Below, piece after piece: positions 45,005 through 56,498 of a stretch of 64,000 nt of DNA. The stretch is taken from positions 61,416,916 to 61,480,915 of the forward strand of contig NC_092795.1 in assembly GCF_918797505.1 (NCBI RefSeq), in the 5' to 3' direction. The first letter of the stretch is position 1. Every line of letters begins with the position of its first letter. The position numbers and the translations under genes were made by a program. A model generated the notes under the pieces. That model had not been told where the DNA came from, searched no databases, and worked only from the letters and a program-made list of their open reading frames with translations. The DNA is from Bemisia tabaci (lineage: Eukaryota; Arthropoda; Insecta; Hemiptera; Aleyrodidae).

Positions 45005-46058
45005 ACATGTGTGCGTGTAAAGTTGAAACCGAGAGCAAAATGCATTCTACTCGCGAAGTATTTCAGAGTGGTCTCTTTGATTCTGGCAAAGGAAACAAAA
45101 AAGTTTATAATTTACTTTTCTTCCCAATCTCCTTGTACGCGACTGCAAAATTGCAGATAGAATGCTGAAATGTATTGTATTCGAATGATTTGGGTCATCT
45201 TATAAAGCAAACTTTACCGTCTTTTAAACTAATCATGAACATCTCTTAAACATGTTTGTGGTCGTAGCGCTCGTTTTATTTGTTCCATATTCGTTTTACA
45301 TATAACATCCAGTAAATCTTATAAAATTTACTGCAGAGAAAATTCTAATAATAACATAATTACAAACTGTGATTCAAAGCTTCAAAATTAGATGTACCCT
45401 ACACATTTCACCCTAGACACCTTCCTCCAATGAATACTTGCGTTTCTTTATTCTTCGAGGCGCCTTTCAAATGATTGTGCGCTCAATTTGAGCGGCTTTA
45501 GAGCGCGAATAGTTGCATGCATAGTTTTGCCACTTTCAATCAAGGTAAGAGGCGGCAAGGAACGCGCGTTAATTATCATTATTATGTAAACAAGGTTGAT
45601 TAATTTTAAACAAATTAAATCCGCCCACTTTGTTCCACGTGCAATTCTAAGAAAGGAATGTATGACTAAGTCAATGGTGAAAAAAAAAATCTGGGAAAAT
45701 AATTTTTATGGAGAGTTGTTCTCCGAGAGCACTTCATTCACCTGTTTGTGCGAAAACTCTAAAAAATAGACGTGTTTTACACACCAAAACTCACCTTTTT
45801 AAGACAAACCTAACACGTCCACAGTCCAAATTTACTCAGAAATTCGAAGCAAATTCAAGCAGTATTGTTAGGAATGAGGCGTGATCACACTTGTGTACAC
45901 TTTAGGTGGGCATTCAGTGGCCTTACCAAGTTCCATTTCATACGTACCTCTTACAGAAAACATTTTCTCATCCCCTGTGAAACTTGGTTTTAAAACGTAC
46001 ACTAATTCATGCATTATATAACTTTATTTTTGACCTTAAAAATAGTGACCCACATTGA
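45005..46058. other. Unassigned AT-rich DNA with one H-like core
   Basis: At 45460-45530 a diverged H core is present on the minus strand (GCAACTATTCGCGCTC, GCCGCTCAAATTGAGCG, TTTGAAAGGCGCC). Nothing else could be supported. Confidence 0.45.
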
Positions 46059-47002
46059 CCCTGGTAAAAATTGGCAGTAGAATCTGTGTTCCAAAATACC
46101 ATAGACTCACAGCCGACTGTAAGATTTCCAATAGCTTCTATAGCCGGCAACACAATTTCTTATAGCCTTTTATAGCCGATGGCGACTAAGCAACAGCCTG
46201 ACGATAAAGTGTATGCTATCCGTTACTAATTACGGATGCTAGGACTTAGTGAGTTTTTGGAGTACCACTCTCTTTTTGGGCCGCAGTATCTTGATTTATT
46301 TTGCGAGGGAAGCTCCGTACTTTTGAGGGATGCCTGCCATTCGTAATATGCTGGAGTGTCTTTAATTGCGTACGATACTGTGCAATACTTCTGGTGTGAA
46401 ATGGTTGCTTCAAGCGCCTTGGTACGCTGCCGCGCAGCGCGGCAGGCGGGCAGCCAGCGCGATACGCGCATTGACTAACAGGGATACTTCACGCATTGCG
46501 CAATGCGTGAAGTATCCCTGTTAGGTTTGTAGGCGCCAGTGCGCCGCCGCTCCGCTTTGTGTTAGGCTCTAATATTTAATCTCGTGGAGTCAGCGTTGTT
46601 CAACTCATGACTTTGAAATGTTGCACACTCTGTATGGATTATTCTCATTTTGATTGATGAAAACAAATATGTATTAAAGGAAAATATAATGTGCGTTTTG
46701 TAAATATTATGGTGATTCCGTACAAACTTGCGGATTTACAAAGCACACGAATTTCTACACAATTTCTTATAGCCTTTTTTAGCCGATGGCGAAAAAGCAA
46801 CAGCCAGGCGATAAAGTGTAAAGCCCAGCGACAGGAACTATAGCCCGGTTATTTAATTTTTTATCGCATCGTGTAGCCCGGCCGTATGATTTTTTCCACT
46901 TTCTACAGCCAGCTATATGATTTTCTATCGCCTTCTGCAGTCGACTATAAGAACTCCTATGGTATTTCGAAACGCAGCTTCTATCGCCAATTTTTACCAG
47001 GG
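46059..47002 (+). mobile_element. Family D element, copy 2
   Basis: 944 bp. CCCTGGTAAAAATTGGCAGT at the left mirrors GCCAATTTTTACCAGGG at the right. Subterminal TATAGCC motifs recur on both sides. The central palindrome is shortened on the left (46475-46524). The 81-codon minus ORF inside is not credible. Confidence 0.9.
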
Positions 47003-47134
47003 GAAGCCTTATTATTTTTGCAGTTCAAAGGGTTAAACTCGTGAGGGGTATCGGAGGATATTTTCTTCCGTGCCTTTGGAGCGACACATTTAATGCCGAC
47101 ACTCACATATAGACGCAGCTATCATGATTTTATC

Positions 47135-47257
47135 ATCCCAACATAAGGTCGTAACTACATTTCGCGATGAACCCTGTCGTAACCCTGTCGTATATAACTC
47201 AATGCTTCCTCGGGCTCATCGCAAATTGTAGTTACGCTCTTTTAAGAACCAAGCGAC
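47135..47257. mobile_element. Family G MITE, copy 2 (degenerate)
   Basis: CAACATAAGGTCGTAACTAC pairs loosely with TGTAGTTACGCTCTTTTAAG, and ACTCAATGCTTCCTCGGGCT matches the middle of other G copies. Confidence 0.55.
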
Positions 47258-47327
47258 GATTTGCGAGGGAGTGGAAACGGCATCGGACGGGGCGCGTGCC
47301 GTGTAACTGGCTCGGCGCACACTGGAT

Positions 47328-47552
47328 CCGAGCCAATCGGAAAGGTCGGCCAAGAACTTTTTGACTAAAAATGTGGATTTCGATGTTTATTCCTTCACAT
47401 TGTAAATTTCAAGGGCTGCCTCTAGGAAGAAATTTCAAGAGAAAACCAATGAAACAATTCTTAGAACTTCAAACTCTCGAGTAAACGGAGTTATAAGCGT
47501 TTATTAAGATTCCAAATTTCGTCCATCATTTCGACTGACTCGATCCACCGTG
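47328..47552 (+). mobile_element. Family Q Transib-like MITE, copy 1 (CGGCG duplication)
   Basis: 225 bp. The left end begins CACACTGGATCCGAGCC; the right end, read inward, begins CACGGTGGATCGAGTCAG. CGGCG flanks it exactly (47323-47327 and 47553-47557). CAC-initiated ends with a five-base GC-rich target duplication are the hallmark of Transib elements. It cannot encode a transposase. Confidence 0.8.
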
Positions 47553-48251
47553 CGGCGGAAGCTCGCGAGGCCGGGAAACCGCGTAAATGCGAATGGAAAA
47601 CTATGGAGTTGCGGGATTTTCGGGACGGAATCCCAGGGCACGGGGCGAGGACTCGACGGGGCGGGACGGGGCGGCACGTCAAAGTTTAATGTTGCCCCCC
47701 CCCCCTCCCCCCGCGGGACTCAAGCGGGAGCGGGGCAAAACATCAAAGCATGGAAGCGCCGGGAGTTTTTATTAAAACAACCCTGGAAAAGCGACCTTTT
47801 CACGGTGGGCTCCCTCCTTTATGTTTTAAATCGTTGAAACTCGAGTGGACGGGGCGGAGATCCACGAGTGGTTCCGTTTGAAATGGAGCCGGGGCTCCTT
47901 CGTCTCGGGCCCAAAGGATGCGCGATCCCGATCCAGGGCCGGATCCACTTCATCTGGAGACAAATACAAGTATATTTGAATACTCATATTCCTTTGAATC
48001 CAAACCTGCAAATCTTCCCCGCCGAATGAAGACCGAGTTTTACCTACCGCCGAGCCAGTCGTTTTCCCCATTCATCCGCCTCGACTTGTGCAAACAAATC
48101 CTCCTCCTCCTCCCGCTCTTGTCTATTCTGCCGTGGTAGTGGAGGAAGCGGTGAGTGCATGCTGGGATGAGCCCCGAGACGCGTAAAAGCATGTGCTAAT
48201 CGTGGCTCATAAAGAAATGCACTTATTGCTCTCTTCGCTATCACGGCGGAA

Positions 48252-48823
48252 TTGCCTCGCTGCGGAAAACCTCGTACGAACGTTCGAATGTTGCATTATT
48301 GCCCCGATAAAATACCTTGTTTGAGGGAAAGTTATGCATTTTTCTCCTCAAGATGTTTACATATTTTAGACTAAATTCAGGGTTGCTACAAAAGTTAGAA
48401 AGTAAAATTCCCTGACGATTCCCTAAATTCCCTGACACGTTTGAATGAAATTCCCTGACTATTGAGGATATGGCATACGGCGATAAGTACATAATTTGAA
48501 ACAGTTTCTAGGCAAAATTTGTTGTTCTAGACGTCAAATCCATTCTAGAAAGCGAATAAAGGTAAATCAAAATATTTCCCTGACCTTTTCGACATTAATC
48601 CTGAAATTTCCAGGTTTTCCCTGACTTTTTTAAAATTCCTAACATTTCCCCGTTTTTCCGATGTTCCCTGCATGATGACTGCGGCAACCCTGTAAAGTGC
48701 GGACGAAATTGTCTGAAAATGTAAAGAAAATAATTTACGATTGCCCCGTGGAAATCCGTTTTTTATCGGATGAAATATGGCGACACCTGAAGGCTAATAC
48801 GGTGTTTTTCCTTACCGCGGCAG
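48252..48823 (+). mobile_element. Family A MITE, copy 14, split by a 315-bp element
   Basis: Left part TTGCCTCGCTGCGGAAAACC and right part GTGTTTTTCCTTACCGCGGCAG (in two blocks). The intruder at 48378-48692 interrupts its middle. Confidence 0.75.
48378..48692 (+). mobile_element. MITE with CAGGGTTGC/GGCAACCCTG ends and TTCCCTGAC repeats
   Basis: 315 bp. CAGGGTTGCTACAAAAG at the left and GCGGCAACCCTG at the right are inverted; the interior repeats AATTCCCTGAC several times. Elements with AGGGT ends and CCCTGAC repeats are, to my knowledge, widespread in arthropods. It is nested in A copy 14. Confidence 0.75.
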
Positions 48824-48841
48824 TCCGCCTCCTCGTCATTT

Positions 48842-48963
48842 CGTCGCTCCTCTGACGTAAGGGCGTAACTTGATATCTACGTGACCCCTGTGCTCCGTAT
48901 AACTCTATGCTTTCTAAGGCTCATGCAAAAATCTAGATACGCCCTTACGTCAGGGGAGCGACG
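48842..48963. mobile_element. Family G MITE, copy 3 (best preserved)
   Basis: 122 bp. CGTCGCTCCTCTGACGTAAG and GGCGTA at the left mirror TACGCC and CTTACGTCAGGGGAGCGACG at the right. Confidence 0.85.
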
Positions 48964-49316
48964 ATTTCGGGGAACGTTCTCGGATGGCGATGGAGTGCGG
49001 CTGACTTAACCGAAATAAGCAGCCGAGTTGGGAGTCGGGCTAGAAAGACTGCCATGCTCTCTTCCTGGTTTTCCACTTCATCTAATCTCGCTCCTATTCC
49101 CTCGATTCTATTCCCGACTTTTAACGAGCTTGGAAAAAAAATCAAGCCGCTTGAATGAGGATGTAAAACGAGACCGGAAGCGGAGGATGGGGTTAAAGGG
49201 TCTTGTAATGACTTTCCCAGGACGGGCATGGATTTAAGATGGATCCTCTGATTCGACGTAATGCACCTCCGGCACAATACGAATGCTGTTGTGCTAGGTG
49301 CACAAGCACGAAAAAT

Positions 49317-49817
49317 AGACCGCGTTAAGCAGAAAGGAACCAAGCCTATTCTGCCGTGCTAAGGAAGAACGCCGTATGAACATTCGAGAGTTGCCAAATT
49401 TCTTCGATAAAATATTAATTTTTGAGGAAACTTATGAATATTCCTTCTTGAAGTTTTCAGGAGCTTTAGGTGAAATTGCGAGCAAACGTATCTGAAAAAA
49501 TTGGAAGAAAAATATTCATAAGTTTATCAGGAAACACGTCTTTTATCAATCGAAATTTGACAACGCCTGAAGGTTCACACGGCGTTTTTCCTTAGCACGG
49601 CAGTATTGCTAAATTTAGTCGGACACTTTAATTTTTACATGAAAATGGTTGTGCGGATTTTTCTGCAAATTTCAGTGAATTTTCTGCATATTACAAAGCA
49701 AATGTCTTAACATTTTCAAAGTAATCCGCACTAACGTGCTCTTGTAAAAAATTAAATTGCCCGGTTAAATTTGGTAATAGCTGATATGGCTTGGTTCCTT
49801 TCAGCTTAACACGGTCC
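49317..49817 (+). mobile_element. Family B MITE, copy 6, with a nested family A element
   Basis: Left end AGACCGCGTTAAGCAGAAAG, right end CCTTTCAGCTTAACACGGTCC. A copy 15 (49351-49603) sits in its left part; about 10 bp of B are missing at the junction. Confidence 0.85.
49351..49603 (+). mobile_element. Family A MITE, copy 15 (TATT duplication), nested in B
   Basis: 253 bp, near-consensus ends CTGCCGTGCTAAGGAAGAAC and GTTTTTCCTTAGCACGGCAG. TATT at 49347-49350 and 49604-49607. Confidence 0.9.
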
Positions 49818-50342
49818 AATCGGCTTTTAGAAAAAATTTACTTACTTTCACATCGCTCGATCACGTGACGTATGATTGACTGGTTCCGTGGGGCCTCTTT
49901 TAGTATTCACGCTTTATTTCACGCTTAGTATTATAATATTGGTTCATACTTTTTGTACTTTAAGTGCGTGAGGTAGAATTTTAAAATAAAACTACTTACG
50001 CTAAATGCTTATTTTCCTCTGACATGCAGTGTTAATCGGAGGACGAAAATCGACTTAAAATCGGACTAAGGCCGTTGATTAAAGTTTAAAGTTTATTTTT
50101 GTACTATCGTTTCGGGCCAATTAAGTTGTTTTTTATCACTGATAATCGTAGATCAAGCTGGTTTGAAGTCTATACTTCGTATCTCTACTTCGCCGTTTCT
50201 GGATAACTACCGATAACTTTATGAAGTTTTTTAGATCAGCTGGGATAAATAGAACGACCTAAGCCAAGCCTCAAGGAAGCTTGTAAGTCTTTTGTTTTGC
50301 TTTTTCCTGCAATAAGTCCCTGAGAACACTTTACTAAAGACA
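49818..50342. other. Unassigned AT-rich DNA
   Basis: No supported feature. Confidence 0.4.
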
Positions 50343-50510
50343 ATGTCTGCTCCTTTTCTCAAATCATCGAAAAGTTACCAGGATTGCAGACGTAAACACG
50401 TACCAGCCGTCAATGTCATAATATCAAAGCGATCTGTAAGGAATCAAGAACTTACAGCCTTCAAAGGTAGTGCTGGAAGAAGCCTTGCGGTTGCACTGCT
50501 TGGAGGATGG
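50343..50510 (+). CDS. Candidate first coding exon (unknown product)
   Basis: ATG 50343 in a fair context (GACAATGT) opens 56 codons (MSAPFLKSSKSYQDCRRKHV ...) that end exactly in phase 0 at GGATGG|GTGAGTGGG, a canonical donor (50510/50511). The peptide ends in a small hydrophobic stretch (SLAVALLGGW). I cannot recognise it and find no second exon. Confidence 0.22.
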
Positions 50511-50939
50511 GTGAGTGGGTATGGATTACATTTCGTCGTAAAACTTTTTTTATTTTAAGAATCATTAATTTTTTTTGAATATCCCTGAAAAAGGTCGGGT
50601 AGGATTTCGATCTGCGCTTCAAAGAAATATAAAGAACGGACTCATCGAGCTTGTTCTGTTTCGCGTATAGAAAGCTGTAAGCTTTAATTAATTATGCAAC
50701 GCCCTGAGTTGAAAAATTTTGCCGTAATTTTTGCGGTCTTTTTGCTCTCACTTCCAAGCAACTCGTTCTACCGTGAACGCTCTCTCAAACGCCCGTTTTT
50801 TGCGGCATGGCGGGAGATTTTAAGATGGTGTGCGTCATGGTTGCGGTCTGGAAAAATTGAAGGCGTTGATGATTGTTCTCGCTCGGGGAGTTTTGCGGTG
50901 AGCGACTCGTGAACAATGCGCGCCCTGCAATCAAGCTTC

Positions 50940-51192
50940 CTGCCGTGCTAAGGAAGAACGCCGTATGAACATGTGAGAGTTGCCAAATATCCTCTACTAA
51001 AATGTTTAGTTTTGAGGGATGTTACGAATATTTTGCTTCGAAATTTTCAGAAACTTTAGGTAAAAGTGCGAACAACATTATCTGAAATATTGGAAGAAAA
51101 ATGCTCATAAGTTTACCAGGAAATTTGTGTTTTATCAATCGCAAGTTGGCAACGCCTGACGGCTCATACGGCGTTTCTCCTTAGCACGGCAG
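50940..51192 (+). mobile_element. Family A MITE, copy 16 (CTTC duplication)
   Basis: 253 bp. CTGCCGTGCTAAGGAAGAAC to CGTTTCTCCTTAGCACGGCAG; CTTC at 50936-50939 and 51193-51196. The non-TA duplication shows that the target size is four bases and not a TA dinucleotide. Confidence 0.9.
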
Positions 51193-51196
51193 CTTC

Positions 51197-52271
51197 TACC
51201 TCGGGTAGGCTTACAGAGCTCGTGTTAAGTGGGAAATAATAGCGCGTGTAAATTTTAGTTTAATTCGGAATGGAAAAAGCATTCAGCGTCGCTATGACTC
51301 GACCCATAATGCTCGGATTAAGAAGCTTATTTTTTAAAACTCAAAATGTACTTTTGCATTCCGGTCGTTTGGTTTGGTCATCGCGTAGCTTGGCTGTTCG
51401 TCGTTGTAATGAAAATCGGATCTTTTACATGAGGAAAAGTGTGATTTCTAGAACTATCTGGCAACGAGGTTTTAATCTATTATTTCACTTCCAATAGTTC
51501 AAATTTTTGACATTTGATTCGTTAACAAACTAGCTTCGTTCGGAAAGTTACTCTCCCGACTGGGGTCGTATTCTTAGTCGTTCCTGAAACAGCTTCCTTT
51601 CTTAAAGAGGTTCACTCCACAGTTAAACTTTTAATAAGGAGGGTTTAAATAGATCCATAACGTGGCATCATGAAAAAGGAGAATTTTTGCGAACCTCAAG
51701 TTACATTCAGTAGTGAAACTCAGAAAATGAGTCCTTGTCAGGGATTACAATGATTTGACATCATACGAAAAGTACAAAATATACAGAAGAAAACATTCCA
51801 TTATTTTTACAAACTTTAAGGTAAGTGCGAGCTTACTTTAAAATATTCGAAACTCGCAGTCCAATATCTTGTGTACTTTGTACTTCTTGTAGTGTCAAAT
51901 CTTTGTAATCCCTTGCATGGATCCATTTTCAAAGTCCTCTTAGCTATATTTAACTCGAGGTTTGCAAAAATTGTCCTTTTTTATGATGCTAAGCTACGGA
52001 TTTCCTCATGCTCGCCTTGATCACGTTTATCCTCGTTTTTTTTTCTTCGGGCAACAACGAATGCCGAGCATACAATGAGGCAAAATGTTGAGGAAATATG
52101 ACCGGCTTCTATGAAAATTAAACCTTTTTTAATGGAATCTGACAAGGCGGAGTGCAATACTCGAGTGGAATAGTAGCTTTTGCTCGATTAAGATGGTTCG
52201 CGTGCCACATGCGCGACTTCGTGCCGTCGCTCGCCACCCGCAGCCCGCCTAAGTTCGTCTTTTCACCCACC
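51197..52271. other. Unassigned DNA
   Basis: No repeats or exons supported. Loose inverted similarity exists between 51650-51730 and 51940-51990 (GGCATCATGAAAAAGGA against TCCTTTTTTATGATGC), suggesting an eroded fold-back element. Confidence 0.4.
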
Positions 52272-52434
52272 CAGTGGCGCGGCGTACTTTGCGATACATC
52301 GATTGATCCGTCATTTAAATCAATGGAAAATATCGATAGACAGGGTGTTCGCAATGAACACCTCAATAATTGATTCTTTACCATAGCTGCGAATGGAGAA
52401 ATATCGAAAATCGATCGTTTACGTCTCGCCACTG
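52272..52434 (+). mobile_element. Family C hAT-like MITE, copy 6
   Basis: 163 bp. CAGTGGCGCGGCGTACTTTG to TACGTCTCGCCACTG. Flanks CACCCACC and CACCCGAC agree at 6 of 8 positions. Confidence 0.85.
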
Positions 52435-52914
52435 CACCCGACACAAACTAAACCAACTTATTCCCCTGCCAGGACACCGACCTCTTTTTCTCGTCCTCTT
52501 TCCAATAATACCCAGCCAAATGCAATTATTTGACGTCGAAAACAGTGCATCGCGACTGCAATACGCAATATTAGCAACTGCACAGTTAACCGTGTTTATT
52601 GTTCGGGGGCAAAGAGAGACCCTTCATTGATACCTTAGCAACCTACTTCTTTTGGGGCTCCATTCAACTGTTTAAGTGTTTACCTACCTACCAGGTGGTC
52701 GCGTAAAAACGTGTTGAGTATTTTTTCATTTCGCAAACAAACGGACGTTTGGTAAACTTGTTTTACTCATGACGCCACCCAAAGCTCATCATCCACCAAT
52801 CAGGTAGATCAACAGCCGAAAAAAGGGTGATGACTGTTGCCCCCTCATGATTGTCCGTGGGAAAGTGTCGAATCTCCGAGAGTCAAAGATAGATATGTCT
52901 CTCTTCCGCATTTC

Positions 52915-53062
52915 TAATTGAAAATTCCACTGACTTTTAATCTAATTTCATGCGAAAATTGGACAAATGGATGAAAATTTCACGGATACATTCTTGTAAA
53001 AAAGCAAGTGTTTGAGTCAAGTCGGTAACTTTGAAATGGAGTTACGTTTCTTTGTTCAACAG
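52915..53062. mobile_element. Family J right-half fragment
   Basis: GTTTGAGTCAAGTCGGTAAC and GAAATGGAGTTACGTTTCTT match the right half of J copy 1; the left end is not seen. Confidence 0.55.
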
Positions 53063-53249
53063 GTCGATTGTTGAATCGTTATCGAGTGATCCTGATCGAT
53101 AAATCCTTATATTTGCAATGCTTTTTATCGATCAAGGTCATTCTATATGGATTCAAAAATCGAGCCGCAGGAAACGATGAGGTGTTTTGCGGGACTTTCG
53201 GATCGCTCTGAGTCAGTCTTCAACCGGAGTTGGAGGATTGAAGAATCGC

Positions 53250-53407
53250 AGCACGATCGATTTTCAATATTTGAAGATATTTCCCCCATTTAAAGCTATG
53301 GTAAAGAATCGATGATTGAGGTGTTCGGAGCGAACACCCTATTTATCGATCCTTTACCACAGGTTTTGATGGCAAATCGATTTATCGCAAAGCACGCCAC
53401 GCCACTG
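53250..53407 (-). mobile_element. Family C hAT-like MITE, copy 7, one end eroded
   Basis: Right edge CAAAGCACGCCACGCCACTG is intact; the other edge is replaced by unrelated sequence near 53253. Internal GGTAAAGAATCGATGATTGA matches the family. Confidence 0.75.
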
Positions 53408-53663
53408 AGAAGTTGCAGCAATAATTGCGAGCGGCGACGCGACGGGACTCGCTATTTTTAACGACCAATCAATAATCTGAATATCCGGGACGCCGGAATA
53501 GAAGTAGGAGTCAAACAATGGTTTCCGCTAATGTTTTACGACTTGCAGGGACGCTAATGAGGGACAGGGCGGGGCGGCAGCCCGCGAAGCGTTCGTTTCC
53601 AATGCTCCGAGGAGATTTCGAGCGCTCGCAGTCGTGGCACGCACGCAGAGACGCGAATCGCCG

Positions 53664-53897
53664 CACAGTGTATCCAGTCAATGGCAGAAGTCCAACAAAA
53701 TCTAGAAACTTTAAAAGCTTTTAACCCCGTTTATACAAAAATTTGAGGCTCTAAAAGTGGTTTCATTGGTTTTTTCGTAAAATTTTCTTTGAAATGCACC
53801 CTTTAAAATTAAAATTGAGACGAGATAAACGTAAAAATTTCACACTTTTTGTCAAATATTCCGTGTCCGACTTCTTCCAAAGACTCGTCCCACTGTG
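53664..53897 (+). mobile_element. Family Q Transib-like MITE, copy 2 (CGCCG duplication, CACAGTG at both ends)
   Basis: 234 bp. Both ends, read inward, start with CACAGTG. CGCCG flanks both sides (53659-53663 and 53898-53902). On the left, 23 bases separate the heptamer from AACAAAATC. The inverted repeats continue for about 34 bp (GAAGAAGTCGGACA block). A chance ORF (53518-53724) crosses the left edge. Confidence 0.85.
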
Positions 53898-54452
53898 CGC
53901 CGTTGCGTTGTGTGCGTCACAAGACCAGATCGTGCATGACCGCGTTTGATCTCCTCAAAGTTATCCGGGAGCGGGCTGTTTGCTGCGTTATTGCGGAGAA
54001 GAGTCTGCCTACATTAACCTAGATCTGAGAAACGAGACTTATGAACATCATGTGCATTGACTCTTGGACGGGCATTTTGTAACGTCCCTAACAACGCACG
54101 AAATGAAATTTAAAATTTGAGTAAGTATTAAGCGAACTACGCAAAATTGTATTCAGCTGCGTTCATATCAGTCAAGAGACGAGGAAAAATTAAGCACGGG
54201 TTGTTGGATGACATGGACATTTCCGATTAATTATCGTGGTCGTATCCCGAGAAATTAGGTTACCAACCCAAATGATGCGATACTACCACAAGTACATGGA
54301 AATGACAATATCACCGAACGGATTGTGGTTGTGCCACAATTTTAAGGGATAATCATTAACGTTTTTTTCCGCGACTCTTTTTTTAAACATGTTTATCGGG
54401 CGTTTGGGGTAGTTTCACCCTCAAAAAGTATTTTCCTTCATCTGTGTCTCCT

Positions 54453-54578
54453 GTCGTTGCATACCTCTGACGTAAAGCGTATCTCAATGTTCACGTGAAC
54501 CCTGTTAAACGTATGAATCCATGCTCTCTGGGGCTCGTGCGGAAATCGAGATACGCCCTTAATTCAGAGGAGTGACGT
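54453..54578. mobile_element. Family G MITE, copy 4
   Basis: CGTTGCATACCTCTGACGTA and GTATCT at the left mirror GAGATACGCCCTTAATTCAG and AGGAGTGACG at the right. Confidence 0.75.
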
Positions 54579-55033
54579 TGCGTTCAACAGACGATTGGCG
54601 AAAAAAGTCTAGAAAAGTCTAGAATAAAGTTTAAGGAAGATATTTATGAATAGTATCACCGTTCGCTGTTCACCCTGGTAAAAATTGGCAGTAGAATGTG
54701 TGTTCCAAAATACTATAGACCTAAAGCCGGCTGTAAGATTTCCAATAGCTTCTGTGGCCGGCTGTACAATTTTTTATAGCATTTTATAGCCGATGGCGAT
54801 TAGGCAACAGCCAGACGATAAAGTTTATGCTAAACGTTACTAAATACGGATACAAGGACTTAGTTAGTTTTTGGACTACCGCTCTCTTTTTGTGCCGTAG
54901 TATCTTGATTTATTTTGCGAGGAAAGCTCCGTACTTTTGAAGGATGCCTGTCATTCTTAATATGTTGGAGAGCCTTCAATTTCTAATGATACTGTTCAAT
55001 ACATCTGGTGTGGAACAGTTGCTTCAGACGCCG

Positions 55034-56498
55034 CACATTAGTTCCAGAGGCCGATCTAGGCGGCATTAATTCAAAAAAATGACTTTTTGAATAAATGAAA
55101 AATAACACTACTGCTCGACACTGCATACTCTGGAGAGTATTTCGGCCAAATATCATAATGATTGGATGAATAATAACGAAATGATAAGCTTCCAAAGGCG
55201 AGCGCGCAGACCCGTCTTTCCGCGGTTCTATCTGTTTCCTCACTTATCACAGTAAAGTGGTGTTTCTAATTGAGCTGCATAGCCAATACAGGCCAAGAAA
55301 CACCGTTTTGAGGCTGGAATCCGAAAATTTAAGTTCATTTCAAGGATTACCATGATTCATTCATATCTTTAGATTAAGTCTAAAGCTCTAGATAAACCCT
55401 TGGACATAGCGGAATTTTACGCTAACTTCACGCAATTTTCGTAAAATTTTTCGTACTAAGAACGACCAAATACTCCCAAAAACAGTTGAAAACAACTACA
55501 TTGTCACCCTCCGACACCTTTCAAACGGTTATTTCTCGTTAGTACAAATCCTAGGCATCGTGTAGAGGCAAATATCATTTGCCGGTTTCTGCCGGTTTGC
55601 GAAATACAGCCTTTCAAAGGTCGCCCGCTCACTTCTCATGCGTACTGGATGAGGCATGTTATGGGTGGGTGATATCGTTCGTCCTCTCAGGCAATGTTAT
55701 AAAACCATGTCATTCCAAGATATTTATGCAAAGAGGAGTCTATTTAAACGTTTCTCCAAAATATTTACGAAAACTATAATTTTTATGGGTTTGCAAAACT
55801 CTATGGAGACAAAATTTTTCCTCCTAAAAACGACCAAATACTCCCAGAAACAGATGAAATCAACTACATTGTCACCCTCCGACACCTTTCAAATGGTAGT
55901 TTCTCGTTAGTACGAATCCTAGGCATCATGTAGAGCCAAATATATTTTGCCATTTTCAGGCAAACAAAATATGGTACACATTTAGAAGCGAACGTGCTGT
56001 TGAATTAAAATATCAATTGGTATAGAAGTTTAGTGCCTGTTTTCTGATTATTGGCCGAAATGGTATAATCAGGGCGACACCCTTTTATTTTAAGTATGTT
56101 TGTACTACATACTGTTTCTTGAACTGCAATATTCCGGGAGTATATTGTTAAACTAGATCTTGACAACGGCTACCCCCCGCCCCCCCCCCTCAAAAAAAAT
56201 AATCAACAGGAAATTATTTTTAGTGCCTAGAATTATTGATCCTCTTCAATGAGTAAACATTAAATTTGTCAAAATTATCATAGTTCGAGCACTGAGACAA
56301 GTTTTCAAATTACTAATCCCTTATTGAGTGTGAATTCGCTGTTTTATGCGTATTTACCATGTTGTAGTTAACGATAGGGTAAAATTGACTTTAAAGTCGT
56401 TATCAGCGACCCAAAAAACACTTATAAACATATATGGCACGCCAATAAAGGTGGTATTCTAATTAATGCCGCCCAGATCGGGCTCTGGAACCAATGTG
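55034..56498. mobile_element. Transib-like 1,465-bp element (CGCCG duplication)
   Basis: Left end CACATTAGTTCCAGAGGCCG, right end read inward CACATTGGTTCCAGAGCCCG; the inverted repeat runs about 40 bp (through GGCGGCATTAATT). CGCCG flanks both sides (55029-55033 and 56499-56503), matching the GCGCCGTGGC found at this place in D copy 1. The interior has no transposase frame. It contains a ~145-bp direct repeat (about 55441-55585 and 55806-55950). Assignment to Transib is by end type and duplication and not by protein. Confidence 0.75.
55441..55950 (+). repeat. Direct repeat, two units 365 bp apart, inside the 1,465-bp element
   Basis: ACGACCAAATACTCCCA, TGTCACCCTCCGACACC, TTTCTCGTTAGTAC and AATCCTAGGCATC occur in both units in the same order with few changes. 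Confidence 0.85.

Noticed and set aside
47530..47760. GC-rich patch as a CpG-island promoter
   Set aside because: No splice donor or transcription-start context, and it directly adjoins the end of a Q element. Composition alone was not enough for a call.
48945..49343. 132-codon minus-strand ORF
   Set aside because: It begins in the terminal repeat of family B and ends in the terminal repeat of family G, so its limits are set by MITEs.
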